Below are positions 10,015 to 19,308 of a stretch of DNA of 64,000 bases, one piece after another. The notes beneath the pieces were generated by a model. That model saw only the letters and a program-made list of their open reading frames with translations, did not search any database and was not told where the DNA came from. Where the stretch lies: assembly GCF_032393985.1 (NCBI RefSeq), contig NZ_CP135918.1:6077724-6141723 (forward strand). The letters are read 5' to 3'. Source of the stretch: Fischerella sp. JS2 (lineage in GTDB: Bacteria > Cyanobacteriota > Cyanobacteriia > Cyanobacteriales > Nostocaceae). Position 1 is the first letter of the stretch; each line of letters starts with the position of its first letter. Both the position numbers and the translations under genes were made by a program.

Positions 10015-10989
10015 ATGAAACTGATTCACAAGGGTGTGTTGGGTTTAAGTGTCGCATCTGTTGCCCTTACGGGTATGTTTGCCAGTACATTTGGAGAGAA
10101 ATCGGCGATCGCTAATCTAATTCCCAACCAAAAAGAGCAAACCCTACTTGCCCAAGGAAAAACAAAGGAATTAGTGGTTGTCTTTCCCAGTCGTTCTGAC
10201 TCTACAGATTTGCAAAATAAAGCTAATGCCGTAGCAGCGTTTTTATCTCAACAACTTGGAGTTCCAGTGAAAGCACAGATCGGTGATGACACCGCCGCAG
10301 TAGAAGCTTTAAGAGCCAACCGTGCTGATATAGCTTTTTTGAGTAGCCGTCCAGCACTGAAAGCGGAACAATTGGCAAATGCTCGTTTGTATTTAGCTGA
10401 AGTCCGCCCCACATATTCAGGCAAATATACTTATAACTCTGTATTTGTTGTTCCCAAAAATAGCCCCCTGAAAACCCAGTCCACAGCTAAAGCCACTTTG
10501 GCACAATTGCGCGGCAAAAGAATGGCTTTCACTTCCCCCACTTCTGGTTCTGGGTTTATTTTCCCCACTGGTGAACTTGTGAAACAGGGACTTGTACCAA
10601 ACCGCGATCGCTTGAATAATTTCTTTGGACAAGTTGCCTACGGTGGTAACTACAGCAAAGCAATCCAAGCTGTATTACGTGGTCAAGCGGATGTAGCTGC
10701 TGTCTCAGAATATGCTCTTAACCCCCCGTATATTACGGAAGCAGAAAAGAATCAACTGCGAATTCTGCACAAAATCTCCGGTGTTCCTGCTCACGGCGTC
10801 GCTATTGATGACGATGTACCCGCCGCTACCCGCGAGAAAATCATTAATGCGATGCTGTTGTTGAATCAGCCACAAAACAACCAATTACTGCGTAACTTAT
10901 ATAACTCCACAGAGTTGGTCAAGGTTAACCATAACCAACACCTAGCACCTCTGCGTAATGCCCTGCAACTAGCAGGAATTCAACCATAG
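10015..10989 (+). CDS. phnD: Phosphonate/phosphite-type ABC substrate-binding protein
   Basis: A 324-residue periplasmic binding protein with a signal peptide (hydrophobic stretch about residues 8-24). The PhnD-type core is visible in LVVVFPSRSD, ANAVAAFLSQQLGVPV, LRANRADIAFLSSRPAL, KRMAFTSPTSGSGFIFP and AVLRGQADVAAVSEYAL. It would capture phosphonate, phosphite or a related oxyanion; the exact ligand cannot be read from sequence. GGAGAAAG 6 bases before ATG 10015 is a good ribosome site. First gene of a phnD-phnC-phnE transporter. Confidence 0.85.
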   Translation: MKLIHKGVLGLSVASVALTGMFASTFGEKSAIANLIPNQKEQTLLAQGKTKELVVVFPSRSDSTDLQNKANAVAAFLSQQLGVPVKAQIGDDTAAVEALRANRADIAFLSSRPALKAEQLANARLYLAEVRPTYSGKYTYNSVFVVPKNSPLKTQSTAKATLAQLRGKRMAFTSPTSGSGFIFPTGELVKQGLVPNRDRLNNFFGQVAYGGNYSKAIQAVLRGQADVAAVSEYALNPPYITEAEKNQLRILHKISGVPAHGVAIDDDVPAATREKIINAMLLLNQPQNNQLLRNLYNSTELVKVNHNQHLAPLRNALQLAGIQP

Positions 10990-11000
10990 AGAGTTAGTGG

Positions 11001-11028
11001 GTACAGACGCAATTCATCGCGTCTGTAC
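11001..11028. repeat. Palindrome of the GACGC family
   Basis: GTACAGACGC pairs with GCGTCTGTAC across 8 bases. It belongs to a dispersed palindrome family with further copies near 11909, 12801, 17155, 18297 and 51881. It lies after phnD and could attenuate read-through to phnC. Confidence 0.65.
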
Positions 11029-11103
11029 ATTAGTAGTTAGTGGTTTATTACTCCCCATCTCCCCACACCCCTCACACCTCCCCATTCCCCCACCTCCTCC
11101 AAC

Positions 11104-11835
11104 ATGTCTGCCGTCATTGAGTGTCACAACCTAAAAACAGCATATTCACCATCTTTGCAGCGTCCTATTCTGAATGGGATTAGTTGTCAGATTCATCATG
11201 GTGAGTTTGTAGCTTTGCTAGGACTAAATGGTGCGGGTAAGTCTACATTGCTGCGATCGCTTGTTGGACTAGTACCATTAGAACGAGGAAGCATCAGTAT
11301 CAATGGTGTGCCAGTTAATCCCCGCACTCTACTGCAAATCCGAGGGGACATCGGGATGTTGTTTCAAGGTGGGGGGCTAATTCGTCAACTCCCGGCTATT
11401 GATAATGTATTGTGTGGCAAGCTTGGTACACGCACAACTTGGCAAACACTGTTTGGCTTTCCTAAACATGATCGTCGCCAAGCCTTAGAGATATTAGAAC
11501 AGTTGGGTTTAAGAGCGCAAGCCTATCAAAAAACTAGTCAGCTTAGCGGTGGACAACAACAACGGGTAGCGATCGCTCGGGCTTTAATTCAATCTCCCCA
11601 GATCCTCCTAGCTGATGAACCAATTACAGGTTTAGATGTCATGGGCTGTAAACAGGTAATGGATACTTTATCTCAATTAAATTTCCAGCAAGGCATAACT
11701 ATTGTCACAGTTTTGCATGATTTGGGCATAGCAGCAGAATATGCCCAACGAGCGATCGTCTTGGATGCTGGACGTGTTGTTTATGACGGTGGTTGTGAGA
11801 ATCTGCAAGCGCAGTTTTCTGTGATGAGAGGGTAA
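11104..11835 (+). CDS. phnC: Phosphonate-type ABC transporter ATPase
   Basis: A 243-residue ATPase with Walker A GLNGAGKST near residue 40, signature QLSGGQQQR, Walker B ILLADEPITGLDV and H-loop TVLHDLGIAAEYA, matching the PhnC type. It is preceded by about 55 bases of C/T-rich sequence (11047-11100) running up to the ATG, so no Shine-Dalgarno sequence is present. Expected to pair with the permease at 12003 and the binding protein at 10015. Confidence 0.87.
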   Translation: MSAVIECHNLKTAYSPSLQRPILNGISCQIHHGEFVALLGLNGAGKSTLLRSLVGLVPLERGSISINGVPVNPRTLLQIRGDIGMLFQGGGLIRQLPAIDNVLCGKLGTRTTWQTLFGFPKHDRRQALEILEQLGLRAQAYQKTSQLSGGQQQRVAIARALIQSPQILLADEPITGLDVMGCKQVMDTLSQLNFQQGITIVTVLHDLGIAAEYAQRAIVLDAGRVVYDGGCENLQAQFSVMRG

Positions 11836-11840
11836 GGAAT

Positions 11841-11880
11841 GGGGAGGTGGGGAGGTGGGGGGAGTGTGGGGAGTATGGGG
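11841..11880 (+). other. G-quadruplex-type G-rich tract after phnC
   Basis: Runs of four to six G separated by short AGGT, AGGT, AGTGT and AGTAT spacers. The strand-inverted C-rich counterpart lies at 11047-11100, so phnC is bracketed by complementary C/T and G/A tracts. Formation of a four-stranded structure is inferred. Confidence 0.45.
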
Positions 11881-11908
11881 AGTAGTAAACCAGTAACCAC
11901 TAACCAAT

Positions 11909-11936
11909 GTAGAGACGTGCCATGGCACGTCTCTAC
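11909..11936. repeat. Perfect 28-bp palindrome
   Basis: The half-site GTAGAGACGTGCCA is followed directly by its reverse complement, with no mismatch. It is a member of the dispersed GACGC palindrome family and lies between phnC and phnE. Confidence 0.8.
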
Positions 11937-12002
11937 AACTACTAACTACTAACCACTAACAATCATCACACAAAGTTTTGTTTTTTACGCTGTCTACTGA
12001 AA

Positions 12003-12791
12003 ATGAAGCACTTTGCAATTCTCTGGAAGCGTTTTGCTTGGGTGAGTCGTCTACTGATCTTTTGCCTAGTGGTAGCAATTTACGCTTGGGCATTGCAGGG
12101 TCTGAAGGTAGATTTTGAACTCTTCAAAAATAGCTGGCCTTATATTACTGATTTTATTTCCAGATTATTCCCACCAGATCCAGCTGTATTAGATGTTGCT
12201 ATTCAAGCGCTGATTGAGACAATACAGATGTCTTTGTGGGGAACTACTTTAGGGGCTATTGTTTCTTTACCAATTGCGATCACTAGCGCCCGTAATGTCG
12301 CCCCTGTTTGGTTGCAATGGTTGGCTAATTTCCTCCAAAATATAGTGCGTTCGGTTCCTTCGATTATTTTGGGTTTAATTTTTGTCGCAGCAACCGGATT
12401 GGGCGCACCTGCTGGGACTTTGGCTTTAAGTATCTATACAATTGGCTACCTGGCAAAGTTTTATCAACAAGCGATCGAAGCGGTGGACTCTCGTTCTATA
12501 GAATATCTACAAGTTACGGGAGCATCAAGATTACAAATAGCACAATACGGCATTTTACCCCAAGTTTTGCCCTTAGGTTTAGGATATACATTGTGGATGT
12601 TTGAGTATAATATCCGCGCTGCTTCTGTGTTGGGTGTTGTGGGAGCAGGGGGTATTGGTTTTCAGTTGAAAAGTTATATAGATGGCTTTGAATACAATAA
12701 AGCAACAACGATGATGTTGGTGTTGTTGATAGTTGTTACTGTTATAGATTTTTTGAGTAGTCAGTTACGAAAACGCCTTGATTCTATGTAA
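12003..12791 (+). CDS. phnE: Phosphonate-type ABC transporter permease
   Basis: A 262-residue inner-membrane permease with about six hydrophobic segments. The binding-protein-dependent permease loop is visible around ITSARNVAPVWLQW, RSVPSIILGLIFVAATG, EAVDSRSIEYLQVTGASRLQ and VLGVVGAGGIGFQLKSY. It is the single permease gene, so it probably works as a homodimer with PhnC. No C-P lyase, phosphite dehydrogenase or Pho regulator is in the window. Confidence 0.86.
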   Translation: MKHFAILWKRFAWVSRLLIFCLVVAIYAWALQGLKVDFELFKNSWPYITDFISRLFPPDPAVLDVAIQALIETIQMSLWGTTLGAIVSLPIAITSARNVAPVWLQWLANFLQNIVRSVPSIILGLIFVAATGLGAPAGTLALSIYTIGYLAKFYQQAIEAVDSRSIEYLQVTGASRLQIAQYGILPQVLPLGLGYTLWMFEYNIRAASVLGVVGAGGIGFQLKSYIDGFEYNKATTMMLVLLIVVTVIDFLSSQLRKRLDSM

Positions 12792-12875
12792 ATCAGTTAG
12801 AGACGCGATGAATCGCGTCTGTACAATTATCAGTTCAGGATTTTTTGAGTTTTAGGAGTGCGTCGCAAACTACAA

Positions 12876-12909
12876 ATCCCCGACTTTTTGAAAAAGTCGG
12901 GGATCTTTT
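12876..12909 (+). terminator. Rho-independent terminator after phnE
   Basis: Arms ATCCCCGACTTTTT and AAAAAGTCGGGGAT pair perfectly around a single G and are followed by CTTTTT. It lies 85 bases after the phnE stop. Because the stem is symmetrical it could also act as a cruciform. Confidence 0.75.
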
Positions 12910-13077
12910 TCGAGGATCTTGTTTTGCTATGAGCCAATAATCCCCGCGTCCCTCACTCCTCACACCCCTCACACTCCCTACCTCCTCACTCTCCAATTCT
13001 CAATTCGGCAATTTGGCAAGTCACAGCTTCTCAATACTGATATTTTTTTGATTGTGCAAGAGGTGTAGTAAAAGTCG

Positions 13078-13109
13078 CCCCGGCTACTAAGTCGGGGTTT
13101 TAGTTTTTT
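13078..13109 (+). terminator. Second terminator-like hairpin
   Basis: CCCCGGCT pairs with AGTCGGGG around ACTA and is followed by TTTTAGTTTTTT. No gene ends immediately upstream; the stem resembles the one at 12876, so this may be a duplicated or mobile hairpin. Confidence 0.5.
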
Positions 13110-13219
13110 CAAGATGCTTTTCTCATTCCCAACTCCATAAGTCAGGGTTGAGTACAAAAATCGTGTTTTAGAAATCAACTGCCGATACATACTAAATAAA
13201 CTGTTTCGGGGGAACACAG

Positions 13220-13395
13220 AGGAGTAGACACAAATGAACACGAGTAATTTATCGGTGTTTATCAGTGTGCATCTGTGTTCGTTTACCTAAAAATACAAGA
13301 CTTACGCAAAACACCTCTTCAATTCTTATTCCTCCGTTAACTCTAGTTTTGAAAATCGACCACCGATACACACAGATGGACACAGATGGATTGTG
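13220..13395. repeat. Dispersed CACAGATG-type repeat
   Basis: The stretch holds inverted and direct copies of ACACAGATG-like words (13251-13286 and 13360-13395). The same family appears near 2456, 35816, 48600 and 60055. No gene is recognisable between 12792 and 13483. Confidence 0.55.
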
Positions 13396-13483
13396 GATGT
13401 TTTTTGCCCCAACTAATTCACATCAAATGTAATTTGCAGGAAATGCCAAAATCAAATTACTGTTTGTAATTAGGTAGATCCAT

Positions 13484-14308
13484 TTGCTGATTTCATCTGT
13501 GCAACTACCCTTATACGGTAAGCGTATTCTTGTCACAGCACCCCGCAATTATGCCGCTAGATTATCATCACAACTGATCAATCAAGGTGCTTTACCTGTG
13601 CTAATGCCAACTATAGAAACTTGTGCATTAGCAGATTTTACAGAATTAGATGCTGCACTGACACAAATAGATACATTTGATTGGATTGCTTTTACCAGTA
13701 GAAATGGCATTGATGGATTTTTTCAACGTTTAGAAGCTATGGGAATAAGCGTTTCGGTGCTGAAAAATTGTCGAGTGTCTGCGATCGGCAAAGATGCGGA
13801 AAGATTAGCGAATTTTGGTGTCAAAGTAGATTTAATTCCCCAAGAATCGAGTCCCAAAGGAATAATTGCTGAACTGGCTAAAGTTCCAGATATCAATAAA
13901 CAAACTGTACTTGTGCCAGTTCCAGAGGTAGTTGGAATTGCAGAACCGAGTGTTATTCCTGATTTTGTGGCTGGTTTAAAAAATTTGGGTATGAGTGTTA
14001 CCCGTGTACCAACCTATATGACACGGTGCTTAGACAAAAGTTTATATGAGGTGGAGTTAAATTTAATTCGTCAAGGCAAGATAGATGTAATTGCTTTTAG
14101 TAGCACTGCGGAAATATCTGGCTTCTTGCAAATGATCACTGCAAAAGCAGATTATCAGCACTGTGTAATTGCTTGTTTTGGCCCCTACACAGCAGCCAAT
14201 GCCAAAAAACTAGGTATAAATGTCTCTATTGTTGCCGAAAACTACAGTTCATTTGTGGGTTTTGCAGAAGCGATCGCTAACTTCATGCTCTTTGGATATC
14301 GTACGTAA
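13484..14308 (+). CDS. hemD: Uroporphyrinogen-III synthase (HemD-like)
   Basis: A 274-residue soluble enzyme that would close hydroxymethylbilane to uroporphyrinogen III in tetrapyrrole synthesis. Two alternating Rossmann-like lobes are seen: GKRILVTAPRNYAARLSSQL with FDWIAFTSRNGIDGFF in the first, and VLVPVPEV, VTRVPTYMT, DVIAFSSTAEISGFL and IACFGPYTAANAKKLG in the second. The longest frame begins at TTG 13484; GTG 13499 is a likely alternative. HemD is poorly conserved, so the call rests on the arrangement of these blocks. Confidence 0.8.
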   Translation: MLISSVQLPLYGKRILVTAPRNYAARLSSQLINQGALPVLMPTIETCALADFTELDAALTQIDTFDWIAFTSRNGIDGFFQRLEAMGISVSVLKNCRVSAIGKDAERLANFGVKVDLIPQESSPKGIIAELAKVPDINKQTVLVPVPEVVGIAEPSVIPDFVAGLKNLGMSVTRVPTYMTRCLDKSLYEVELNLIRQGKIDVIAFSSTAEISGFLQMITAKADYQHCVIACFGPYTAANAKKLGINVSIVAENYSSFVGFAEAIANFMLFGYRT

Positions 14309-14565
14309 TAACACTAGTGACAATGTTACTATTAGCAGGATAAAACGGAGAAACAATACTCACTTGTGTGTTACTAGAATTGATATCTTTTCCTAGAAAA
14401 CCACAATACAAGGGCAACAATTTTTACAAAATTTCCAAATTAGAGTTGGTTCAGTAAACATTATTGTCTCTTAATAATTAATATTCCGGCTTGAGCATTT
14501 GCTTTAGCTAGGAAATTTGTGTTTAAAAACATACTTTTGCTGTCACATCTTTCTTTAAAAGAACC

Positions 14566-15669
14566 ATGTCTTCACTCTCACATCTACCAAATGTCTTTTC
14601 TGGCTTGCCCAAAAATGCTGGTTCTAGCTTGGGATACCAACCTGAAAAGATAAGTGCGTTCGCAAGTTCTGGTGCTTCTGCGTTATTGCCGCCTCTGGAA
14701 CAAAATTCTTACGATGTGGAAGCATTAACAGATACTAGTGCTGTATTCAAAAGTGCTTCATTGCTCAAATCTGAAAAATGGAGGTGTATACATACCTTCA
14801 CAGGGAATTCCCAAGCCATTACCCTTAGCCCAAATGGCAAACTCCTAGCAAGCGGTAGTTCGTTTATTAAACTGTGGAATTTGGAAACGGGACGAGTAAT
14901 TTGCACCTTAAAGGGAAATACAGGTATCCTCAAATCTCTTGCTTTCAGCCCTGATCGCAAAACCCTTGCCTGTTGTGGCCTAAGTCAGACTATTGAATTG
15001 TGGGATCTAGCAACAGGAAAAATAATTCGCCAATTCACTGGCAAATCCTACGGTGTTAATTCTCTTAGCTTTAGTCCAGATGGACAAATTCTTGTCAGTG
15101 GCGATCGCGGTAGGTGTGTTCAACTATGGAATCTCAAAACAGGAAAAGCAGTTCGCACTTCCTCTGGAAATATCCCAATTATGGAACATGGAGATTGGGT
15201 TAATTCTGTAGCCATTAGCCAAGGGGAACTAGGAGGAACTATAGCCAGTGGAAGTCACGACAAAACTATCAAACTGTGGAGTCTCCAAACTAAAGAAGCA
15301 ATTGCTACTCTCAAAGGACATTTATCCCTAGTTTATGCGGTAGCCTTTAGCCCAGATGGACAAATTATTGCTAGTGGTAGCGCCGACGAAACTATTAAAC
15401 TGTGGAATCTCAAAACAAAAGAGGAAATTTGTACTCTCACTGGACATGTGAATGAAGTTTATTCTCTAGCTTTTAGTCCAGATGGACAGATTCTTGCTAG
15501 TGGTAGTGCTGACGAAACTGTTAAACTGTGGAATCTCAAAACAAAAGAGGAAATTTGTACTCTTACTGGACATGTGAATGAAGTTTATTCTCTAGCTTTT
15601 AGTCCAGATGGACAGATTCTTGCTAGTGGTAGTGCTGACGGAACTATCAGGATTTGGCTGTGTGAATAG
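14566..15669 (+). CDS. WD40 repeat protein
   Basis: A 367-residue protein. The first 75 residues are low in recognisable structure; about seven WD40 blades follow, each with a GH or G..N start, an 'AFSPDGQ.LASGS' strand and a 'KLWNL' end. It probably forms a beta-propeller used for protein interaction. The last blades are nearly identical at DNA level: the 126-bp unit at about 15415-15540 is repeated at 15541-15666 with few changes. No kinase or effector domain is attached. The 265 bases after it carry only repeat-like sequence. Confidence 0.9.
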   Translation: MSSLSHLPNVFSGLPKNAGSSLGYQPEKISAFASSGASALLPPLEQNSYDVEALTDTSAVFKSASLLKSEKWRCIHTFTGNSQAITLSPNGKLLASGSSFIKLWNLETGRVICTLKGNTGILKSLAFSPDRKTLACCGLSQTIELWDLATGKIIRQFTGKSYGVNSLSFSPDGQILVSGDRGRCVQLWNLKTGKAVRTSSGNIPIMEHGDWVNSVAISQGELGGTIASGSHDKTIKLWSLQTKEAIATLKGHLSLVYAVAFSPDGQIIASGSADETIKLWNLKTKEEICTLTGHVNEVYSLAFSPDGQILASGSADETVKLWNLKTKEEICTLTGHVNEVYSLAFSPDGQILASGSADGTIRIWLCE

Positions 15670-15934
15670 TGATCGCAAAAGTTTTGAGGGGTTAAAAAAC
15701 GAACTACAAAGAGCGCAAAGTACGCAAAGAAAGACTTCGGGAAACCGCTACCCGTCTACGTGTCTACACGCCTTCGCGGTTCGTTCCTTTACTCCTCAAA
15801 GTAAGGTTGACAGACCAATAGATTGTTTGGAAATGTCGGGAAAAGGTAAATTTGATGTTCCTGTCGACTCGTTTGGTACTAATCTCTGAGATAGTGTGAA
15901 ATAAATGATCTGAGTTTTTAAAGAAGAAATTTTA

Positions 15935-17134
15935 ATGACCTCAGTAGATTTTCCCAAACACAAAAAAGCCAAAGCCCTCAAACCCGGTAGCCGTCGCCCT
16001 GCCAAGGAACTATGCAGCGAATGTGGGTTGTGTGATACATACTATATTCATTATGTCAAGGAAGCTTGTGCTTTTATTAATCAGCAAATAGACGAACTTG
16101 AAGTACAGACACACACTCGTTCTCGCGATTTAGATAATGCTGATGAACTTTATTTTGGTGTTCATCAGGATATGATGGCGGCGCGGAAACAACAGCCGAT
16201 TCCCGGCGCGCAATGGACAGGAATTGTCAGTGCGATCGCTATTGAAATGTTGAATCGGGGCATGGTAGAAGGCGTGGTTTGTGTGCAAAATACCAAAGAA
16301 GACCGCTTCGGGCCTATGCCTGTGATTGCCCGTACCCCAGAAGAAATACTAGCAGCGCGGGTAAATAAACCAACTCTTTCACCAAATCTCTCGGTTTTGG
16401 AACAGATAGAAAAATCAGGGATGAAGCGCTTGTTAGTAATTGGTGTTGGTTGTCAAATCCAAGCTTTGCGGGCTGTGGAAAAGCAATTGGGTCTGGAAAA
16501 GCTTTATGTATTAGGTACACCCTGTGTAGATAATGTGACTCGTGCTGGACTGCAAAAATTCTTAGAAACCACAAGTAAATCGCCTGACACAGTTGTACAT
16601 TACGAGTTTATGCAGGACTTCCGGGTTCACTTTAAGCATGAAGATGGATCAACAGAAACAGTGCCTTTCTTTGGTTTGAAAACCAACCAACTGAAGGATG
16701 TGTTTGCCCCTTCGTGTATGAGTTGTTTTGACTACGTAAATTCCCTAGCTGATTTGGTAGTTGGGTATATGGGCGCACCTTTTGGCTGGCAATGGATCGT
16801 AGTTAGAAATGAACGCGGTCGGGAAATGCTGGAATTGGTGAAAGACCAGCTGGAAACTCAGCCAGTTATGTCCAAAGGCGATCGCACAGCAGCAGTGCAA
16901 CAAAGTATACCAGCTTACGATAAAGGTGTTACCCTACCGATGTGGGCAGCAAAACTTATGGGTGTAGTAATTGAAAAAATTGGCCCCAAAGGTTTGGAAT
17001 ACGCCCGTTTCTCGATAGATTCCCACTTCACCCGCAATTACCTTTATGTAAAACGGAATCATCCTGAGAAATTAGAGGAACACGTACCAGAATACGCCAA
17101 GCGTATCATAGGGCAGTATAAATTGCCGGAATAA
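15935..17134 (+). CDS. bciB: Ferredoxin-dependent 8-vinyl reductase BciB
   Basis: A 399-residue iron-sulphur flavoprotein of the F420 hydrogenase/dehydrogenase beta-subunit family. In cyanobacteria this type (slr1923/BciB) reduces the 8-vinyl group of divinyl (proto)chlorophyllide during chlorophyll synthesis. Cysteine motifs are ELCSECGLCDTYY at the N-terminus, GVGCQIQALRA, GTPCVDNV and FAPSCMSCFDYVN, as expected for FAD and [4Fe-4S] binding. Length and full-length similarity fit; the related plant hydroxymethyl chlorophyll reductase is the alternative activity. Confidence 0.87.
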   Translation: MTSVDFPKHKKAKALKPGSRRPAKELCSECGLCDTYYIHYVKEACAFINQQIDELEVQTHTRSRDLDNADELYFGVHQDMMAARKQQPIPGAQWTGIVSAIAIEMLNRGMVEGVVCVQNTKEDRFGPMPVIARTPEEILAARVNKPTLSPNLSVLEQIEKSGMKRLLVIGVGCQIQALRAVEKQLGLEKLYVLGTPCVDNVTRAGLQKFLETTSKSPDTVVHYEFMQDFRVHFKHEDGSTETVPFFGLKTNQLKDVFAPSCMSCFDYVNSLADLVVGYMGAPFGWQWIVVRNERGREMLELVKDQLETQPVMSKGDRTAAVQQSIPAYDKGVTLPMWAAKLMGVVIEKIGPKGLEYARFSIDSHFTRNYLYVKRNHPEKLEEHVPEYAKRIIGQYKLPE

Positions 17135-17154
17135 TGGATAGTAGTTAGTAGTTA

Positions 17155-17184
17155 GTACAGACGCGATGTTCCTCGCGTCTGTAC
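17155..17184. repeat. Palindrome of the GACGC family
   Basis: GTACAGACGCGA pairs with TCGCGTCTGTAC around TGTTCC. It is flanked by TAGTTAGTAG heptamer-like sequence. Nearly the same unit occurs at 51881 and, inverted, near 18297. Confidence 0.75.
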
Positions 17185-17264
17185 ATTAGTAGATAGTAGT
17201 TAGTAGTTGTTTACCTTTACCACTAACCACTAACCAGTAACTACTAACAAATATCACATAAAAC

Positions 17265-18029
17265 ATGTTTACTCATACCGACTTATGTAATGCCTTGATT
17301 GTGGGTGCTAGTCAAGGTATTGGTTTAGGATTTGTAAAAAAATTACTACAATTGCAGGGTATTAATAAAGTATATGGTACCTATCGTCAACCAGAATCAG
17401 CTGTTGAGTTAATAGCGTTGTCAGATCAATATCCTCAGAGACTAACTTGTCTGGCGATGGATATTACAGATGAGGCACAAATTTCTGAAGCTGTACAACT
17501 CCTGCAGACAGAGATAGATAAACTACATTTAGTTGTTAACTGTGTTGGGGTTCTGCATGAAGGGACGCTGCAACCAGAAAAGAGCCTCAAACAGATTAAC
17601 TCTGAGAATTTAATGCACTACTTTCAAGTGAACAGTATTGGTGCGGTATTGCTTGCTAAACATTTGTTACCGTTATTTCGTCATAGCGATCGCAGTGTTT
17701 TTGCGAGTATTTCTGCCAAAATCGGGAGTATAGGGGATAATCAACTTGGTGGGTGGTATGGCTATCGCGCTTCTAAAGCGGCGCTAAATATGTTGATGCG
17801 AAACGTAGCAATAGAGTGTGGCAGAATCAGCCCAAAAACTATAGTTGTAACATTGCATCCTGGTACAACTGATACTCGTCTTTCTAAACCTTTTCAAAAA
17901 AACGTACCCACAGAAAAACTCTTCTCTGTAGAACGTACTGTCAACCAATTGCTGGCTGTGATCGACAAGCTACAGATAGAGGATAGCGGTCAGTTCTTTT
18001 CGTGGGATGGTAGTCGTTTACCTTGGTAG
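17265..18029 (+). CDS. SDR family oxidoreductase (CsgA-like)
   Basis: A 254-residue short-chain dehydrogenase. The cofactor motif is GASQGIG near residue 14, followed by VVNCVGVLHEG (the NNAG-like position), FASISAKIGSIGD and the catalytic YGYRASK (Tyr-x3-Lys). The C-terminal WDGSRLPW is typical of the CsgA-like subgroup, which has no settled substrate. No membrane segment. It stands alone between repeat-rich spacers. Confidence 0.85.
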   Translation: MFTHTDLCNALIVGASQGIGLGFVKKLLQLQGINKVYGTYRQPESAVELIALSDQYPQRLTCLAMDITDEAQISEAVQLLQTEIDKLHLVVNCVGVLHEGTLQPEKSLKQINSENLMHYFQVNSIGAVLLAKHLLPLFRHSDRSVFASISAKIGSIGDNQLGGWYGYRASKAALNMLMRNVAIECGRISPKTIVVTLHPGTTDTRLSKPFQKNVPTEKLFSVERTVNQLLAVIDKLQIEDSGQFFSWDGSRLPW

Positions 18030-18673
18030 ATGTGAAGAGATGGGGGTGTGAGGGGTGTGTAGACGAGGCAGTGCGGTGGTGAGGCAACGGCTCTTACACA
18101 GGGGGTTCCTCCCCCAACCCCAAAGGGGGCCGGTGAGTCCCCCATGAGCGATTGCCGTAGACGCGCTTTACTCGGCTTCTGTAAAGTAAGGGTCTCCCGG
18201 CATAAAGAAAGAGGCGTCACCTGCCGTGCGCCCTGCGCGGCTTAAGGCAGGGTGGAGTGTGGGGAGTGTGAGAATAACCACTAACTACTAATGGACAGAC
18301 ACGAGGAACATCGCGTCTCTACCCACTAACCACCAACAACCAACTAACAACCATCAACTAACCATTAATTAATTCAACAAATCTCTCTAGAGGTAATTTT
18401 TTTTGGCAACGATAACCTTTAAGATAATCTTATATTTCCAAACAATTAAAAAACAGCTTGTAACTTTTCGTTTTGAGGTGTAAACTTTTTATCTTTATCG
18501 ATTACGTACAGTCTTCTGATACCACGAAATAAAGTGCTTCATCGTTTATGTAGTAGTTTGTAATGTGAATATTAAATTTTTTCTAAACAAGCTTGTTGAC
18601 ATATTGGCTTTTTTGAATAATTAAAATATCTTTTTACTTAAAGATTTAAAGATACGCTGCCAGAGCAAAATTT
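18030..18673. repeat. Gene-free, repeat-rich spacer
   Basis: 640 bases without a recognisable gene. It contains GTAGACGCGC-type repeats (18160, 18215), a member of the GACGC palindrome family at about 18297-18319, and ACTAACCA-type tandem words near 18280-18370. The last 290 bases are AT-rich and probably hold the promoter of the next gene. Confidence 0.6.
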
Positions 18674-19276
18674 ATGAATAACACAGTCAAAACATCAAAT
18701 AATTTAACAGAAGTTTTGGCAGAAAACAATAAAGAAGAAGAACTGATGCAAGAAGTTTTTCTGATTATTGAATATTTGACCAATAAAGAAGAATCTACTG
18801 TTAAGCTCATTTTTGATCGTCTTTATGATGTAGGTTCAGTTCATTTAATTAATAAAAAGTTTCGCTCTCGACCTGTCAAGAAAGTATTAAGATTTATAGC
18901 GAGAATGTCCAAACCAGCATTCAGAATCTTTGCTTGGCACTGGGTAAGAAAAAACTGTCCTCTATTGATTACTAACTGGTTGCACCAACAAGTTACTTTC
19001 AGTAATCAAGTTGTACAAAATGCAGAAATGATTATTGAGCAAAAACTTCCTCCAGCCGATGATATTTCAGAATTGGATGAGCAAACTAGAGAAGTGAAAT
19101 TTTTGCGTTCTCAGGTAAAATTACTGACCAGTGTTTTAATTGGAGTGGTGACTATATTTATTGGGAGTTTAATGTGGCTGAGTCATAACCTGACACCAGG
19201 ACGATCGCCACTACAAAATGTAGAACAATTACAGCCAGTTACCATACAAGAGGCTAGCACAGCTACACAGAAGTAG
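18674..19276 (+). CDS. Hypothetical single-pass membrane protein
   Basis: A 200-residue protein I do not recognise. The N-terminal 120 residues are soluble and helical, with a basic patch (KKFRSRPVKKVLRF, then WHWVRKN). A probable coiled segment (residues 120-150, ISELDEQTREVKFLRSQV) precedes one membrane segment (about residues 151-173), leaving a short C-terminal tail outside. A promoter-like AT-rich region lies upstream. It is 32 bases from the amidohydrolase gene, so the two may form an operon. Confidence 0.7.
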   Translation: MNNTVKTSNNLTEVLAENNKEEELMQEVFLIIEYLTNKEESTVKLIFDRLYDVGSVHLINKKFRSRPVKKVLRFIARMSKPAFRIFAWHWVRKNCPLLITNWLHQQVTFSNQVVQNAEMIIEQKLPPADDISELDEQTREVKFLRSQVKLLTSVLIGVVTIFIGSLMWLSHNLTPGRSPLQNVEQLQPVTIQEASTATQK

Positions 19277-19308
19277 TAAATAGCGGGGAGCTTCAGCGAG
19301 GATTTGAG

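Noticed and set aside
12953-12970. ACTCCTCACAC, the conserved core of the small RNA Yfr1, also at about 57452
   Set aside because: Neither copy has the flanking stem-loops and T-run of Yfr1; both lie in general C/T-rich repeat tracts.
12978-13241. 87-codon minus-strand frame
   Set aside because: Crosses a terminator hairpin and dispersed repeat; no protein-like composition.
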